Shown in pieces: positions 1-8,174 of a stretch of 19,599 nt of DNA. The position numbers and the translations under genes were made by a program. The DNA lies in assembly GCA_934281565.1 (NCBI GenBank), contig CAKQXI010000037.1, positions 1-19,599 on the forward strand. The letters are read 5' to 3'. Within the stretch, counting starts at the first letter, position 1. Each line of letters begins with the position of its first letter. The notes under the pieces were generated by a model. It saw nothing but the letters and a program-made list of their open reading frames with translations. It was not told the DNA's origin and did no database searches. This DNA comes from an uncultured Prevotella sp. (lineage in GTDB: Bacteria > Bacteroidota > Bacteroidia > Bacteroidales > Bacteroidaceae).

Positions 1-70
1 GATTGTAGAGAACCTCAGTTGTACCTGTGATTCCGTACTTTGCTAAAACTGACTTATCAAACTTTGCCAT
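1..70 (-). CDS. pckA: Phosphoenolpyruvate carboxykinase (ATP), N-terminal fragment
   Basis: Only the first 23 codons are present; the gene runs off the left edge. The reverse complement from base 70 reads MAKFDKSVLAKYGITGTTEV and then LYN. I recognise this as the N-terminus of Bacteroidota ATP-dependent PEP carboxykinase, whose members begin with a short lysine/leucine stretch followed by KYGITG and a conserved hydrophobic-Y-N. The enzyme interconverts oxaloacetate and PEP in the cytoplasm. In these fermenters it is generally used for CO2 fixation toward succinate. The gene diverges from upp, an arrangement I associate with Bacteroidales genomes. A promoter with a perfect -7 box lies 48 bases upstream. 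No catalytic residues are in the window, so the call rests on the N-terminus and gene order. Confidence 0.8.
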   Translation of the reverse strand, partial: MAKFDKSVLAKYGITGTTEVLYN

Positions 71-117
71 TTTTATAAATGTATTTAAGTTGTGAAATAT
101 TTCTTTTTAAACCGCCG

Positions 118-148
118 CAAAGTTACGAAAAATATGTTTTACGACCAA
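118..148 (-). promoter_or_regulatory. Bacteroidota promoter of pckA
   Basis: On the minus strand there is a perfect -7 box TAACTTTG (118-125) and a TTGG at 145-148, one mismatch from the TTTG -33 box, with 19 bp between them. The predicted start is near base 110, giving a leader of about 40 nt before the ATG at 70. The motif match is direct; use in vivo is inferred. Confidence 0.6.
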
Positions 149-328
149 CTTTCCCATTTATTATTAATGCAATTTAAATTCTTTTTAGGTTAAAGAAGAT
201 TAAACACGTCTTATTCAGCTATGATTTGCCACATAGACTTTGCAAATATTCCTTGATATTCGAGGGCTCGACAAGCAGTCCTCGCTATTTTACACCTAAT
301 TTATATATAACTAAAATCTCGCAAATGG

Positions 329-358
329 GAAGTTAAAGAAAAGAAGTTAGAGAAGTGC
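329..358. repeat. GAAGTTA short repeat tract upstream of upp
   Basis: GAAGTTA occurs at 329-335 and 343-349, and the variant GAAGTGC at 352-358 merges into the 23-bp array that follows. A matching three-copy tract lies just after upp at 1358-1385, so the gene is flanked by the same short purine-rich word. The function is unknown. Confidence 0.45.
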
Positions 359-558
359 ATTCTTTCACTCTCATCATATTTATTATAAAAGGGTTATAAA
401 GCACTTCCTCAAGGTTTCATGAATATTTTCTTAGGGTCCCATGAAGTGCTTCATTAAGGTCTCATAAAGCACTGTGTCACACCCTAACGAAGCACTGTAT
501 TACACCTTAATGAAGCACTTCATGGGACCCTAAGAAAGTACTTCGTGGGAGTAACATA
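353..558. repeat. Degenerate 23-bp tandem repeat array, about nine units
   Basis: Units begin at 353, 376, 399, 422, 444, 467, 490, 513 and 536, a period of 23 bp with one 22-bp unit. Most start with AAGCACT or AAGTGCT, followed by an AT-rich part and a CATG- or TAAG-like end. The units at 376 and 422 are badly decayed, while those at 467, 490 and 513 are clearly related. No open reading frame of note crosses the array, and there are no unique spacers, so it is not a CRISPR. It fills most of the gap between the pckA and upp promoters. It could be a protein-binding array or a neutral satellite; nothing in the sequence decides this. Confidence 0.7.
427..537. repeat. 34-bp perfect inverted repeat inside the array
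   Basis: Bases 427-460 and 504-537 are exact reverse complements over 34 bp, separated by a 43-nt loop that contains two further repeat units. The mismatch begins at 426/538 on the outside and at 461/503 on the inside. No T-tract follows on either strand, so it does not read as an intrinsic terminator. The perfect arms lie within an otherwise degenerate array, which suggests recent inversion or duplication of part of it. Confidence 0.8.
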
Positions 559-614
559 AATGGGATATTAATGTGTAGTGACAAAAAACGATTTATAAAA
601 AATGAACGAAACAT

Positions 615-645
615 TTTGCCATTTCTACAATTTGCATTATCTTTG
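615..645 (+). promoter_or_regulatory. Consensus Bacteroidota promoter of upp
   Basis: TTTG at 615-618 and TATCTTTG at 638-645 are separated by 19 bp, a full match to the -33/-7 consensus. It lies inside the open frame that could start at 602. This supports translation starting instead at the ATG at 674, about 22 nt downstream of the predicted transcription start. Confidence 0.8.
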
Positions 646-673
646 CAAAAATTTAGCTAAAATTCCGAGAAAA

Positions 674-1333
674 ATGAAAATTATAAACCTGAGTGAACAA
701 AACTCCATCATCAACCGATACTTGGCTGAGATGCGTGACTGCGAGTACCAAAAGAACCGATTGCTCTTTCGTAACAACATCAAGAGAATAGGTGAATACG
801 AGGCCTTTGAAATCTCCAAGACTCTTAATTATGAGCCCAAAGACATTACCACTCCTTTAGGTGTAGCAAATGTCAACTTCCCTACCGACCAAATTGTCAT
901 TGGCACTATCTTCCGTGCAGGACTTCCTTTTCATGAGGGCTTTCTTAACATATTTGACCACTCTGGCAACGCTTTCGTCAGCGCATATCGTGAATACACC
1001 GACCAAGCACATACCGAGGTAGGAGTACACATAGAATACCTTGCCACTCCTGAGATTGAAGGCAAGACCCTTATTATTGCAGACCCAATGCTTGCCACTG
1101 GCATCAGCATGGAAATGGGACTGAAAGCCATCCTTACCAAGGGACATCCGAAACATATTCATGTAGCCTGTGTTCTTGCCGCTCCTGAAGGTATCAAGCA
1201 CATAAAAGAAACTTTCCCAGATGACAAAACCACTATCTGGTGCGCTTCCATTGATGAGGGACTGAACGAACATAAGTATATCGTCCCTGGCTTTGGCGAT
1301 GCTGGTGACCTCTGCTATGGAAGCAAGTTATGA
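674..1333 (+). CDS. upp: Uracil phosphoribosyltransferase
   Basis: A 219-residue cytoplasmic salvage enzyme that makes UMP from uracil and PRPP. The PRPP-binding loop is visible as DPMLATG at about residues 137-143, preceded by hydrophobic LIIA. The FRAGLPFHEG segment at about 80-89 and the C-terminal GFGDAGD match the type I Upp fold. An in-frame ATG at 602 would add 24 residues, but a perfect promoter lies between the two starts and family members begin at the MKIINLSEQ-type N-terminus, so 674 is chosen. The gene is monocistronic: divergent from pckA, convergent with the nucleoside kinase downstream, and followed by a strong hairpin at 1439-1476. Placing a pyrimidine-salvage phosphoribosyltransferase next to a uridine-kinase-like gene fits shared salvage chemistry, although the two are not co-transcribed. 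Confidence 0.93.
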   Translation: MKIINLSEQNSIINRYLAEMRDCEYQKNRLLFRNNIKRIGEYEAFEISKTLNYEPKDITTPLGVANVNFPTDQIVIGTIFRAGLPFHEGFLNIFDHSGNAFVSAYREYTDQAHTEVGVHIEYLATPEIEGKTLIIADPMLATGISMEMGLKAILTKGHPKHIHVACVLAAPEGIKHIKETFPDDKTTIWCASIDEGLNEHKYIVPGFGDAGDLCYGSKL

Positions 1334-1357
1334 TCTCTACATCATGGGAATTCAAGA

Positions 1358-1385
1358 GAAGTTAAGGGAAGTTAGAGAGAAGTTA
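1358..1385. repeat. GAAGTTA short repeat tract downstream of upp
   Basis: Three exact GAAGTTA copies start at 1358, 1368 and 1379, spaced 10-11 bp (about one helical turn), in the upp 3' untranslated region. Similar copies flank the upstream side at 329-349. The role is unknown. Confidence 0.5.
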
Positions 1386-1438
1386 AGGGACAACAGTTTT
1401 ATAGATCATACTTTATGACTGTTATCTCCTAACTTTCT

Positions 1439-1476
1439 TAACGACCGAAAGGAACGATAACTCCTTTCGGTCGTTA
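1439..1476 (+). terminator. Intrinsic terminator between convergent upp and nucleoside kinase
   Basis: A perfect 15-bp stem (1439-1453 with 1462-1476) built around CGACCGAAAGGA has an 8-nt loop and is followed on the plus strand by a modest T-rich ATTTTAAT. It ends upp transcription. It lies two bases past the stop of the minus-strand kinase, so it probably serves both genes, although the minus-strand side has no T-tract. Confidence 0.85.
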
Positions 1477-1478
1477 TT

Positions 1479-3146
1479 TTAATAATGGAATGAACTGCCT
1501 CCCAAGAATTCCCTCAACAAAGAGGTTGGAGGAAGATTATTATAAGGAATACCTCTAAAGTATTTCAAGAATTTCAACAGACGATAAGCCTCTGAAAACT
1601 CATCACAGTTCTCTGGCACTTGCTGGAGAAGAGGCTCTGCCTGCATTTTGATGACTGCCAGTTCATAAAGCATGGCTGTATTGAACATGGCATCGGCATT
1701 CTCTTGGTGAGGGAATATCCACTTGTTTTCTCCTGCACGGACAGATGGCCAACGATGAATTGTTTCCTGGGCACTTACGCCCCTATACTTATAGTCACGA
1801 ATGATGCGACGAAGCAAACGATTATCCGTAGTAGGAATATAATTATGGTTATCCAACAAAATAGTAGTCAACGCCGAGGCATATACACGAAATATCTGTT
1901 CATCAGGAATGTGGGAAGTTAGTTCTGGGTTCAAAGCATGGATACCTTCCACCACCAAGACATTGTTCTCACTCATACGAAGTTTCTTGCCACTTCTCTT
2001 ACTTCTTCCAGTTTGGAAATCATATTTTGGCAATTCCACTTCCTCACCACGAAAAAGAGCATTGAATTGTTTATTAATCAGTTCCAAGTCGAGCGCATAG
2101 ATACTCTCATAGTCATATTCGCCATGCTCGTCCTTTGGAGTCTTTTCTCTATCCACGAAATAATCATCCATGGAAATCTGGAGAGGTTTCAGACCGTTTA
2201 CAGCCAGTTGGATAGAAAGTCGCTTGCACGTAGTGGTTTTACCCGAAGAAGACGGACCAGCCAACAATACCAACTTAACACCCTTGCGGTTTGCTATTTC
2301 CTCGGCAATCTTCGCAATCTTCTTCTCCTGCAAAGCCTCACTGATATTGATGACATCAGTGGTAAAACCAGCATCTACCGCCGCATTGAAATCACCCACA
2401 GTGCGAATACCTATAATGTCTTGCCATCGATGGTGTTCCTTGAATATCTCGAACATCTTGTCTTGCTTAGTCAGCTTTCCCAATACACCTGGATTGGAAA
2501 GCGAGGGAATGCGAAGCAGCATGCCATCATAATATTTCTCCAAGCCGAAAAGATAGAGTTGGGCTGTATTCGCAAGCAAGGTGCCATAATAGAAATCAAC
2601 ATATTCCCCTATTTGATAATAAGTAGTATAAATCGTACCCGAAGTCTTCAAGAGCTTCACTTTCTCCACATCACCTTTCTCCTGAAAGAGTGCTATGGCT
2701 TCCTCGGTTGGCACAACAAATCTGCGCAAAGGCATCTTTGCATCTATGATCTCTTGCATACGGCGACGTATGTTATCAACATCTTCATCAGTGACAGGAC
2801 GCCCGAGTTGTATATCCACATAGAAACCATTTGACACAGGAATATCAATCACGACATTAGTACCTGGGTAAATATCCTGCACCGCCTTGCAAAGCACAAA
2901 GAAAAGGGTACGCGTATAAGCACGTGACCCCGAAGCCGTGTACATATCAAGGAACTCAACATCCTTATTGTTATACACACGGTAATGCAAGCCTTCCACC
3001 TTGTTGTTCACCTTGGCGGAGACAGGTCCATAGTTCATTTTAAGGTCAAATGCAGAAAAAATATCAGAAAGTGTGCTTCCTATTGCTACTTTCTGAGTTT
3101 TTTTATTATTTTTGCACCGGATTTGTATCACCTGTTTCATTTTCAT
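1479..3146 (-). CDS. TGS-domain nucleoside (uridine-type) kinase
   Basis: A 555-residue cytoplasmic protein. Residues 1-70 form a TGS-like ubiquitin fold. Residues 70-170 match the second additional (editing) domain of threonyl-tRNA synthetase, with recognisable YPG, the NGFYVDI strand, and a GRPVTDEDV helix. Residues 290-500 are a uridine kinase/phosphoribulokinase P-loop domain with Walker A GPSSSGKTTT at 297-306, followed by the DDYF segment typical of uridine kinases. This whole architecture is a known family annotated as nucleoside kinase. The synthetase editing histidines are not conserved (R79 and F83 occupy the HxxxH positions), so the N-terminus is probably a binding rather than an editing module. 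The start is MKMKQ at 3146; the second methionine at 3140 is an alternative. The exact nucleoside substrate cannot be read from sequence. Confidence 0.85.
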   Translation of the reverse strand: MKMKQVIQIRCKNNKKTQKVAIGSTLSDIFSAFDLKMNYGPVSAKVNNKVEGLHYRVYNNKDVEFLDMYTASGSRAYTRTLFFVLCKAVQDIYPGTNVVIDIPVSNGFYVDIQLGRPVTDEDVDNIRRRMQEIIDAKMPLRRFVVPTEEAIALFQEKGDVEKVKLLKTSGTIYTTYYQIGEYVDFYYGTLLANTAQLYLFGLEKYYDGMLLRIPSLSNPGVLGKLTKQDKMFEIFKEHHRWQDIIGIRTVGDFNAAVDAGFTTDVINISEALQEKKIAKIAEEIANRKGVKLVLLAGPSSSGKTTTCKRLSIQLAVNGLKPLQISMDDYFVDREKTPKDEHGEYDYESIYALDLELINKQFNALFRGEEVELPKYDFQTGRSKRSGKKLRMSENNVLVVEGIHALNPELTSHIPDEQIFRVYASALTTILLDNHNYIPTTDNRLLRRIIRDYKYRGVSAQETIHRWPSVRAGENKWIFPHQENADAMFNTAMLYELAVIKMQAEPLLQQVPENCDEFSEAYRLLKFLKYFRGIPYNNLPPTSLLREFLGGSSFHY

Positions 3147-3177
3147 TACGATTATGTTACACTGTTAGACATTCTAT

Positions 3178-3196
3178 TAACTTTTGCGTAAAGTTA
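3178..3196. promoter_or_regulatory. Possible overlapping divergent -7 elements
   Basis: The 101-bp gap between the kinase and the phosphate transporter contains TAACTTTTG on the plus strand (3178-3186) and TAACTTTA on the minus strand (3189-3196). They are nearly mirror images around TTGCG. Each is one change from TAnnTTTG, and neither has a proper TTTG at the -33 position. This is the best promoter candidate for both genes but it is weak. Confidence 0.3.
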
Positions 3197-3247
3197 CTAA
3201 TTAAATTGGAAATAAAGCACTATTGGCAACATAAATTAAATTAAAAT

Positions 3248-4957
3248 ATGTCGATTTGGATATTTTTTAGGCTTATCGGAGCACTCGCCTTGCTGATGTT
3301 TGGAATGAAGTCGATGAGCGACAGTTTACAGAAAATGGCAGGACCACAACTCCGCCATGTGTTGGGAACCATGACCACTAACCGTGTGACGGGTATTCTA
3401 TCGGGGACACTCATCACTGCTGCGGTACAATCGTCAACAGCTACAACCGTGATGACGGTATCATTCGTGAACGCAGGTCTCTTGACCTTGGCTCAAGCCA
3501 TTTCCGTAATTATGGGAGCCAACATCGGAACAACTCTTACGGCATGGATCATGAGCGCAGGTTTCTCATTCAACATCACCGACTTTGTATGGCCAGCGTT
3601 CTTCTTCGCCATCATCCTTATTTATAGCAAAAGGCGCAAGATTACAGGTGACTTCATCTTTGGCATTTCCTTTATGTTCCTTGGTTTGGGAACTTTACGA
3701 CAAACCGGTATCGACATGGACTTGGCACATAACCAACCAGTGCTTGATTTCTTCGCAAGTTTCAATCCCCAGAGTTTCCTCACTACCATCACTTTCCTTA
3801 TTATCGGCAGCGTACTTACCATGTGCGTACAGAGTTCTGCTGCGGTCATGGCAATCACGATGATTCTCTGCTCCACTGGTGTCTTGCCCATCTACCAAGG
3901 CATTGCATTGGTAATGGGTGAGAACATCGGAACCACAGTAACCTCCAATGTTGCCGCCCTCACCGCCAATACGCAAGCTCGCCGAGCTGCCATGGCTCAC
4001 ATGGTGTTCAATATCTTCGGTGTACTGTGGATTCTGTGTGTATTCAAGCCATTCATCAATCTTGTTTGCGGATGGGTAGGATACGATACCGAGATGTTGA
4101 AAACCAATCCTCACTTCATGGAAAACGCAGCCAAACTATCATTTGTACTCGCTGCTTTCCACACAACCTTCAACCTTTCCAACACTTTCATCCTTATATG
4201 GTTCGTGCCACAGATTGAGAAACTTGTATGCAAGATTATTCGTCCTAAGAAGAACGCCGATGAAGACGACTTCCGCCTACGCTTCATACAAACAGGTATC
4301 ATGAAGACCCCAGAAATATCGGTGTTAGAGGCTCAAAAAGAAATACATTCCTTTGCCGAGCGTATCCAACGTATGTTTGGCATGGTGAAAGAATTGCTGG
4401 GCGAGACCAATCAGGATAAGTTTGTGAAACTATTCACTCGCATCGAAAAATACGAGGGCATCTCTGACAACATGGAAATAGAGATAGCCAACTATCTTGA
4501 CCAAGTGAGCGACTCTCATCTGAGTGATGAGACCAAAGCCAAGATTCGTGCCATGCTACGTGAGATTTCGGAGATAGAAAGCATTGGTGACAGTTGTTAC
4601 AACATTGCCCGTACTATCAACCGACGTATCAAGGGCAAGGAAGATTTCATCACTTCACAGTACGAGCACCTGCACCAGATGATGGAACTTACAGACCAAG
4701 CCCTTACCCAGATGAACATTACACTCGTAGGTCACAAGGGCGATAACGATGCCAATCGCTCATTCAACATCGAGAATGAAATCAACAACTATCGCAACCA
4801 GTTAAAGAGCCAAAACATCAATGATGTAAACAATCACCTTTATACTTACGCCATAGGTACCATGTACATGGACATTGTACAGGAATGCGAGAAACTTGGC
4901 GACTATGTAGTAAATGTCGTGGAAGCTCGTATGGGAGTAAGACAACATGAAGCATAA
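3248..4957 (+). CDS. Na+/phosphate cotransporter with PhoU-like C-terminal domain
   Basis: A 569-residue inner-membrane protein of the Na/Pi-cotransporter (NptA/YjbB-like) family. The first 330 residues are hydrophobic with several membrane segments and contain the two family repeats: AAVQSSTATT around Q61 and MCVQSSAAVM around Q196. These are followed by MGANIGTT (about 90-97) and MGENIGTT, the inverted-repeat hallmarks of sodium-coupled phosphate import. Residues from about 350 to the end are helical, charged and cytoplasmic, resembling PhoU, as in many bacterial members. It starts at ATG 3248, consistent with a first membrane helix at residues 4-20. It is a single gene with its own divergent upstream gap; the hairpin downstream at 4969-4996 has its T-tract on the opposite strand. 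Phosphate is inferred from the family. Confidence 0.9.
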   Translation: MSIWIFFRLIGALALLMFGMKSMSDSLQKMAGPQLRHVLGTMTTNRVTGILSGTLITAAVQSSTATTVMTVSFVNAGLLTLAQAISVIMGANIGTTLTAWIMSAGFSFNITDFVWPAFFFAIILIYSKRRKITGDFIFGISFMFLGLGTLRQTGIDMDLAHNQPVLDFFASFNPQSFLTTITFLIIGSVLTMCVQSSAAVMAITMILCSTGVLPIYQGIALVMGENIGTTVTSNVAALTANTQARRAAMAHMVFNIFGVLWILCVFKPFINLVCGWVGYDTEMLKTNPHFMENAAKLSFVLAAFHTTFNLSNTFILIWFVPQIEKLVCKIIRPKKNADEDDFRLRFIQTGIMKTPEISVLEAQKEIHSFAERIQRMFGMVKELLGETNQDKFVKLFTRIEKYEGISDNMEIEIANYLDQVSDSHLSDETKAKIRAMLREISEIESIGDSCYNIARTINRRIKGKEDFITSQYEHLHQMMELTDQALTQMNITLVGHKGDNDANRSFNIENEINNYRNQLKSQNINDVNNHLYTYAIGTMYMDIVQECEKLGDYVVNVVEARMGVRQHEA

Positions 4958-4968
4958 GAAATGAAAAA

Positions 4969-4996
4969 GTCCCTTTCCTACGAAAAGGAAAGGGAC
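4969..4996 (-). terminator. Terminator of the sialidase-hexosaminidase-galactosidase operon
   Basis: Bases 4969-4979 and 4986-4996 form an 11-bp perfect stem (GTCCCTTTCCT arm) with a 6-nt loop. On the minus strand the hairpin is followed by TTTTTC, so it is oriented to end the glycosidase operon, whose last stop lies at 5049. It may also help stop the convergent phosphate-transporter transcript. Confidence 0.85.
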
Positions 4997-5048
4997 AATC
5001 AACAATAATAATAAATAAACTTCTCTTCCTCACGAAGAGCCTATGATG

Positions 5049-8000
5049 CTATTTAACTTTAATCACAAACTTAAACTCACGGTCACCATAATGAAGTCTG
5101 TACTTCTCTAAAGGTCTTGCTCCCCAGCTATCAATACAACCTAAGCCATATTGAGCCTGCTGAATATGGAGCTGAACCAAGTCGGTATCTTGCAAATCAC
5201 CACTATGATGCCCCCAAGCGTGCTCTTTTACTGGACCGTCATCCAAATCTTCTATTGGATAACCAATGGCACTACATTCCATCGGTGCAAAACCTTCAAA
5301 AGTCAAACCTTTGCCTGAAGCAGGATTATAGATAGAGAAAGAACGAATATCCGTATGGTTGCCACTCTCCTGTGGACGGATATAGGAATAATACTCATCC
5401 TTGACATTAGCCTCATACTTGCCGATGAACGTATTAGAGTTGCGATCAATATAATTCTCGACAGGTCCACGACCATAATACTCTATCTTAGAGAACTGGG
5501 CAGGCATCTCCATCTGCATACCATACCTGAACAAGTCGCTAATCTTAGCGGTCTTGTCGGTTATCATCTTCTCAGAGACTACGACCTCTCCTGCTGCATT
5601 AATCTTATATCCCATGACAAGCTGTGCCTTGACATCTGGCATATCGAATTTAGCAGTCAACACGATGCTATCCTTGCCAATGTTTTTGTCAAATGACTGC
5701 AAACGCATCTTAGGCTTCTTCCATACACTAAATGCCTTTTGAAGTCCAGCACCGTAGTCATTGTCTGTTGGAGCACGCCAAAATTCAGGTTTCATACTCT
5801 CACGGAATTTCAATACTGGCTCGTTGTCCACATCCAAGTAATCAATCATACCAGTATGCTTGCCAACAGTAACAGTAGTTCTTCCTGCAGAAACCTTAAC
5901 ATAGCTGTTTGTTTCCTCTACGGAGATATTACCTTTTTGGGCTGTCTCCACCTTGTCAAACTTGTAGCCTTGTACAACAAACTGTTGTCTTGACATCACT
6001 TGGCCTTTGTCAACAAGAGGAACATTGCCATCGCTCATGAACTCAAAGTTCACTGTGATCTCTTTATCTGCATTTGCCTTGGTAGCCTCAGCAATTGCTT
6101 TCTTCAAATCCTCACTTTGGATTGTCTTGGTAGTTTGAGGCAAGATACCCTTGGTATCAAGGATATTGACAGAAGCCGTTTCTACACCATTGACAAAAAC
6201 GGTTGCCTTTAAAGACTGTTCATCAATATTCTTGAAAAAGTTCTCATTATAAACCTTGAAACTTCCACTGTTCGCATCAAAATCCTTTATCCACTCGTTT
6301 TGATAGTAATAACCTACCTCATAAGCATGAGGATTCAAACGACGGTCAGGAGCGATAATACCATTGCAGTTGAAATTATAATCACTCGCTGGATAGCGAC
6401 CATAATCGCCACCATAAGTAAAGATTTCCTTACCTGTAACAGGACTCTTGTCACGCAAACCTTGGTCTACAAAATCCCAGATATATCCACCTTGATACTT
6501 AGGATACTTACGAATAATTTCCCAATAGTCCTTGAAACCACCCATAGAGTTACCCATGGCATGAGCGTACTCACACTGGATGAGAGGCTTTGTTCCATTG
6601 TCCTTGCCATAACTCTCACAATCATTTGGAGCCATATACATTGGGCAATAGATATCTGTCTTTCCCTCATAGCCAGCACGTTCATATTGTACAGGGCGTG
6701 TCGTATCATATGCTTTCACCCAATCGTATGCTTTTTCAAAGTTGATGCCATAACCAGCCTCATTGCCAAGGCTCCATACGATAATGGACGGATGATTGAT
6801 GAATGTCTTTACATTCGCCTCATTACGCTCGATATGGGGAGTCAAGAACTCAGGATGCTTTGCCAACGATTTCTCCTCATAGCCCATGCCATGAGTCTCA
6901 AGGTTAGCTTCAGCGGTAAGATATAGTCCATATTCGTCACAAAGGTCATACCAACGTGGATCATCCGGATAATGGCAAGTACGGACAGCATTGATGTTCA
7001 AGCGTTTCATAATCTTGATATCTTCTATCATTCGCTCAACACTTACCACATAACCACCATCTGGATCTATCTCATGGCGGTCAACACCCTTGATTAAGAT
7101 AGGTTTGCCATTAACCAACAACTGGGCATCCTTGATTTCTACATTTCTAAATCCTACCTTGATAGGTACAATTTCCTTCATGCCCAGCTTGTCCTGCAAT
7201 GTGAAATAAACCTTATAGAGGTTAGGTGTTTCTGCTGTCCATGCCTTTACATGAGGTATTTCCATACGCCCTTTGGCACCTGTCGCAGTGGCAACTTGCT
7301 TACCGTCCTTGTCACACAAGGAAACCGTTACATCAGCGTTGCCGACAAGCGATGTAGTATATTCCAACACACCATCCTTGTAATCATTGACAAGGCTCGC
7401 ATTTACCCTCACATCACCGAAATGAACCTTGGGACGAGCATACAAGAATACTTCACGGGCAACACCTGTGAGACGCCAGAAGTCTTGATCCTCGAAGTAA
7501 CTGCCATCACACCATCTCATTATTTGCATGGCTATCAAGTTCTTGCCAGGCTTAAGATACTTGGTGATGTTAAACTCGGCAGCCACTTTGCTATCCTCGC
7601 TATAACCTACAAATTTTCCATTGACCCATAAAGTCAAGTTGCTGGTAGCAGATCCTACATGGAAATAAACATCCTTGCCTTTCCAGCCAGCAGGAAGATT
7701 GAATGTACGGCGGTAAGAACCTGTATAGTTATTAATCTCACTGATATAAGGAGGATTATTATCAAACTGGGTTGCCCAAGCATAACCTATATTCTTATAA
7801 GTTGCATCGCCATAACCATTCAACTCAAAAAGTCCAGGAACAGGGAAGTCTTTCCAAGAAGAATCATTATAACCAGTCTTGAAGAAATCCAGCGGACGTT
7901 TATTGTAATCTTTCACAAAGTTGAACTTCCACATTCCCTCCATAGAGAGATAGTTGGCTGAGTTTTTCTTATCAAAACTCTGAGCTTTGTCCATGCTTTC

Positions 8001-8153
8001 ATAAGCAAAATAAGAAGCACGGCGTGCTTCTCTGTTCTGTTGATTCATATCAACATTCTGCCACCTGGCAGGATTTTGTGCCATGGTGCCTTGCCCAGAA
8101 AGGGCAAGGGCACAAGTCACGGCAAGATATATTATTCGTTGTTTAGTATGCAT
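5049..8153 (-). CDS. Exported GH2 beta-galactosidase (LacZ-like)
   Basis: A 1034-residue glycoside hydrolase family 2 enzyme that releases terminal beta-galactose. It has a signal peptide (residues 1-25, cleavage likely after TMA), so it acts in the periplasm or at the surface. The order is: sugar-binding jelly-roll domain (about 60-240), immunoglobulin-like domain (about 245-340), TIM barrel (about 345-625), then a second immunoglobulin-like domain and the beta-sandwich that contains FWRAPTDND. The acid/base is E465 in SLGNEAGYG and the nucleophile is E528 in QCEYAHAMGN; both are intact. The length matches LacZ-like enzymes. It is the last gene of the operon, 21 nt after the GH20 gene, and is followed by the terminator at 4969-4996. 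The sugar linkage it prefers (beta-1,4 or beta-1,3) cannot be told from sequence. Confidence 0.93.
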   Translation of the reverse strand: MHTKQRIIYLAVTCALALSGQGTMAQNPARWQNVDMNQQNREARRASYFAYESMDKAQSFDKKNSANYLSMEGMWKFNFVKDYNKRPLDFFKTGYNDSSWKDFPVPGLFELNGYGDATYKNIGYAWATQFDNNPPYISEINNYTGSYRRTFNLPAGWKGKDVYFHVGSATSNLTLWVNGKFVGYSEDSKVAAEFNITKYLKPGKNLIAMQIMRWCDGSYFEDQDFWRLTGVAREVFLYARPKVHFGDVRVNASLVNDYKDGVLEYTTSLVGNADVTVSLCDKDGKQVATATGAKGRMEIPHVKAWTAETPNLYKVYFTLQDKLGMKEIVPIKVGFRNVEIKDAQLLVNGKPILIKGVDRHEIDPDGGYVVSVERMIEDIKIMKRLNINAVRTCHYPDDPRWYDLCDEYGLYLTAEANLETHGMGYEEKSLAKHPEFLTPHIERNEANVKTFINHPSIIVWSLGNEAGYGINFEKAYDWVKAYDTTRPVQYERAGYEGKTDIYCPMYMAPNDCESYGKDNGTKPLIQCEYAHAMGNSMGGFKDYWEIIRKYPKYQGGYIWDFVDQGLRDKSPVTGKEIFTYGGDYGRYPASDYNFNCNGIIAPDRRLNPHAYEVGYYYQNEWIKDFDANSGSFKVYNENFFKNIDEQSLKATVFVNGVETASVNILDTKGILPQTTKTIQSEDLKKAIAEATKANADKEITVNFEFMSDGNVPLVDKGQVMSRQQFVVQGYKFDKVETAQKGNISVEETNSYVKVSAGRTTVTVGKHTGMIDYLDVDNEPVLKFRESMKPEFWRAPTDNDYGAGLQKAFSVWKKPKMRLQSFDKNIGKDSIVLTAKFDMPDVKAQLVMGYKINAAGEVVVSEKMITDKTAKISDLFRYGMQMEMPAQFSKIEYYGRGPVENYIDRNSNTFIGKYEANVKDEYYSYIRPQESGNHTDIRSFSIYNPASGKGLTFEGFAPMECSAIGYPIEDLDDGPVKEHAWGHHSGDLQDTDLVQLHIQQAQYGLGCIDSWGARPLEKYRLHYGDREFKFVIKVK

Positions 8154-8174
8154 ATAACCAATCCATCTTATGAA

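Noticed and set aside
427..537. Transcription terminator from the long inverted repeat
   Set aside because: No T-tract on either strand and a 43-nt loop; neither adjacent gene reads into it.
353..558. CRISPR array
   Set aside because: The 23-bp units are directly contiguous and degenerate, with no unique spacers and no cas genes nearby.
602..673. 24-codon N-terminal extension of upp
   Set aside because: A full-consensus promoter (615-645) lies within it and the family N-terminus begins at 674.
1938..2834. 298-codon plus-strand open frame
   Set aside because: It lies antisense inside the nucleoside kinase, with no recognisable protein features.
6300..6926. 208-codon plus-strand open frame
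   Set aside because: Antisense to the GH2 catalytic barrel; no family resemblance.
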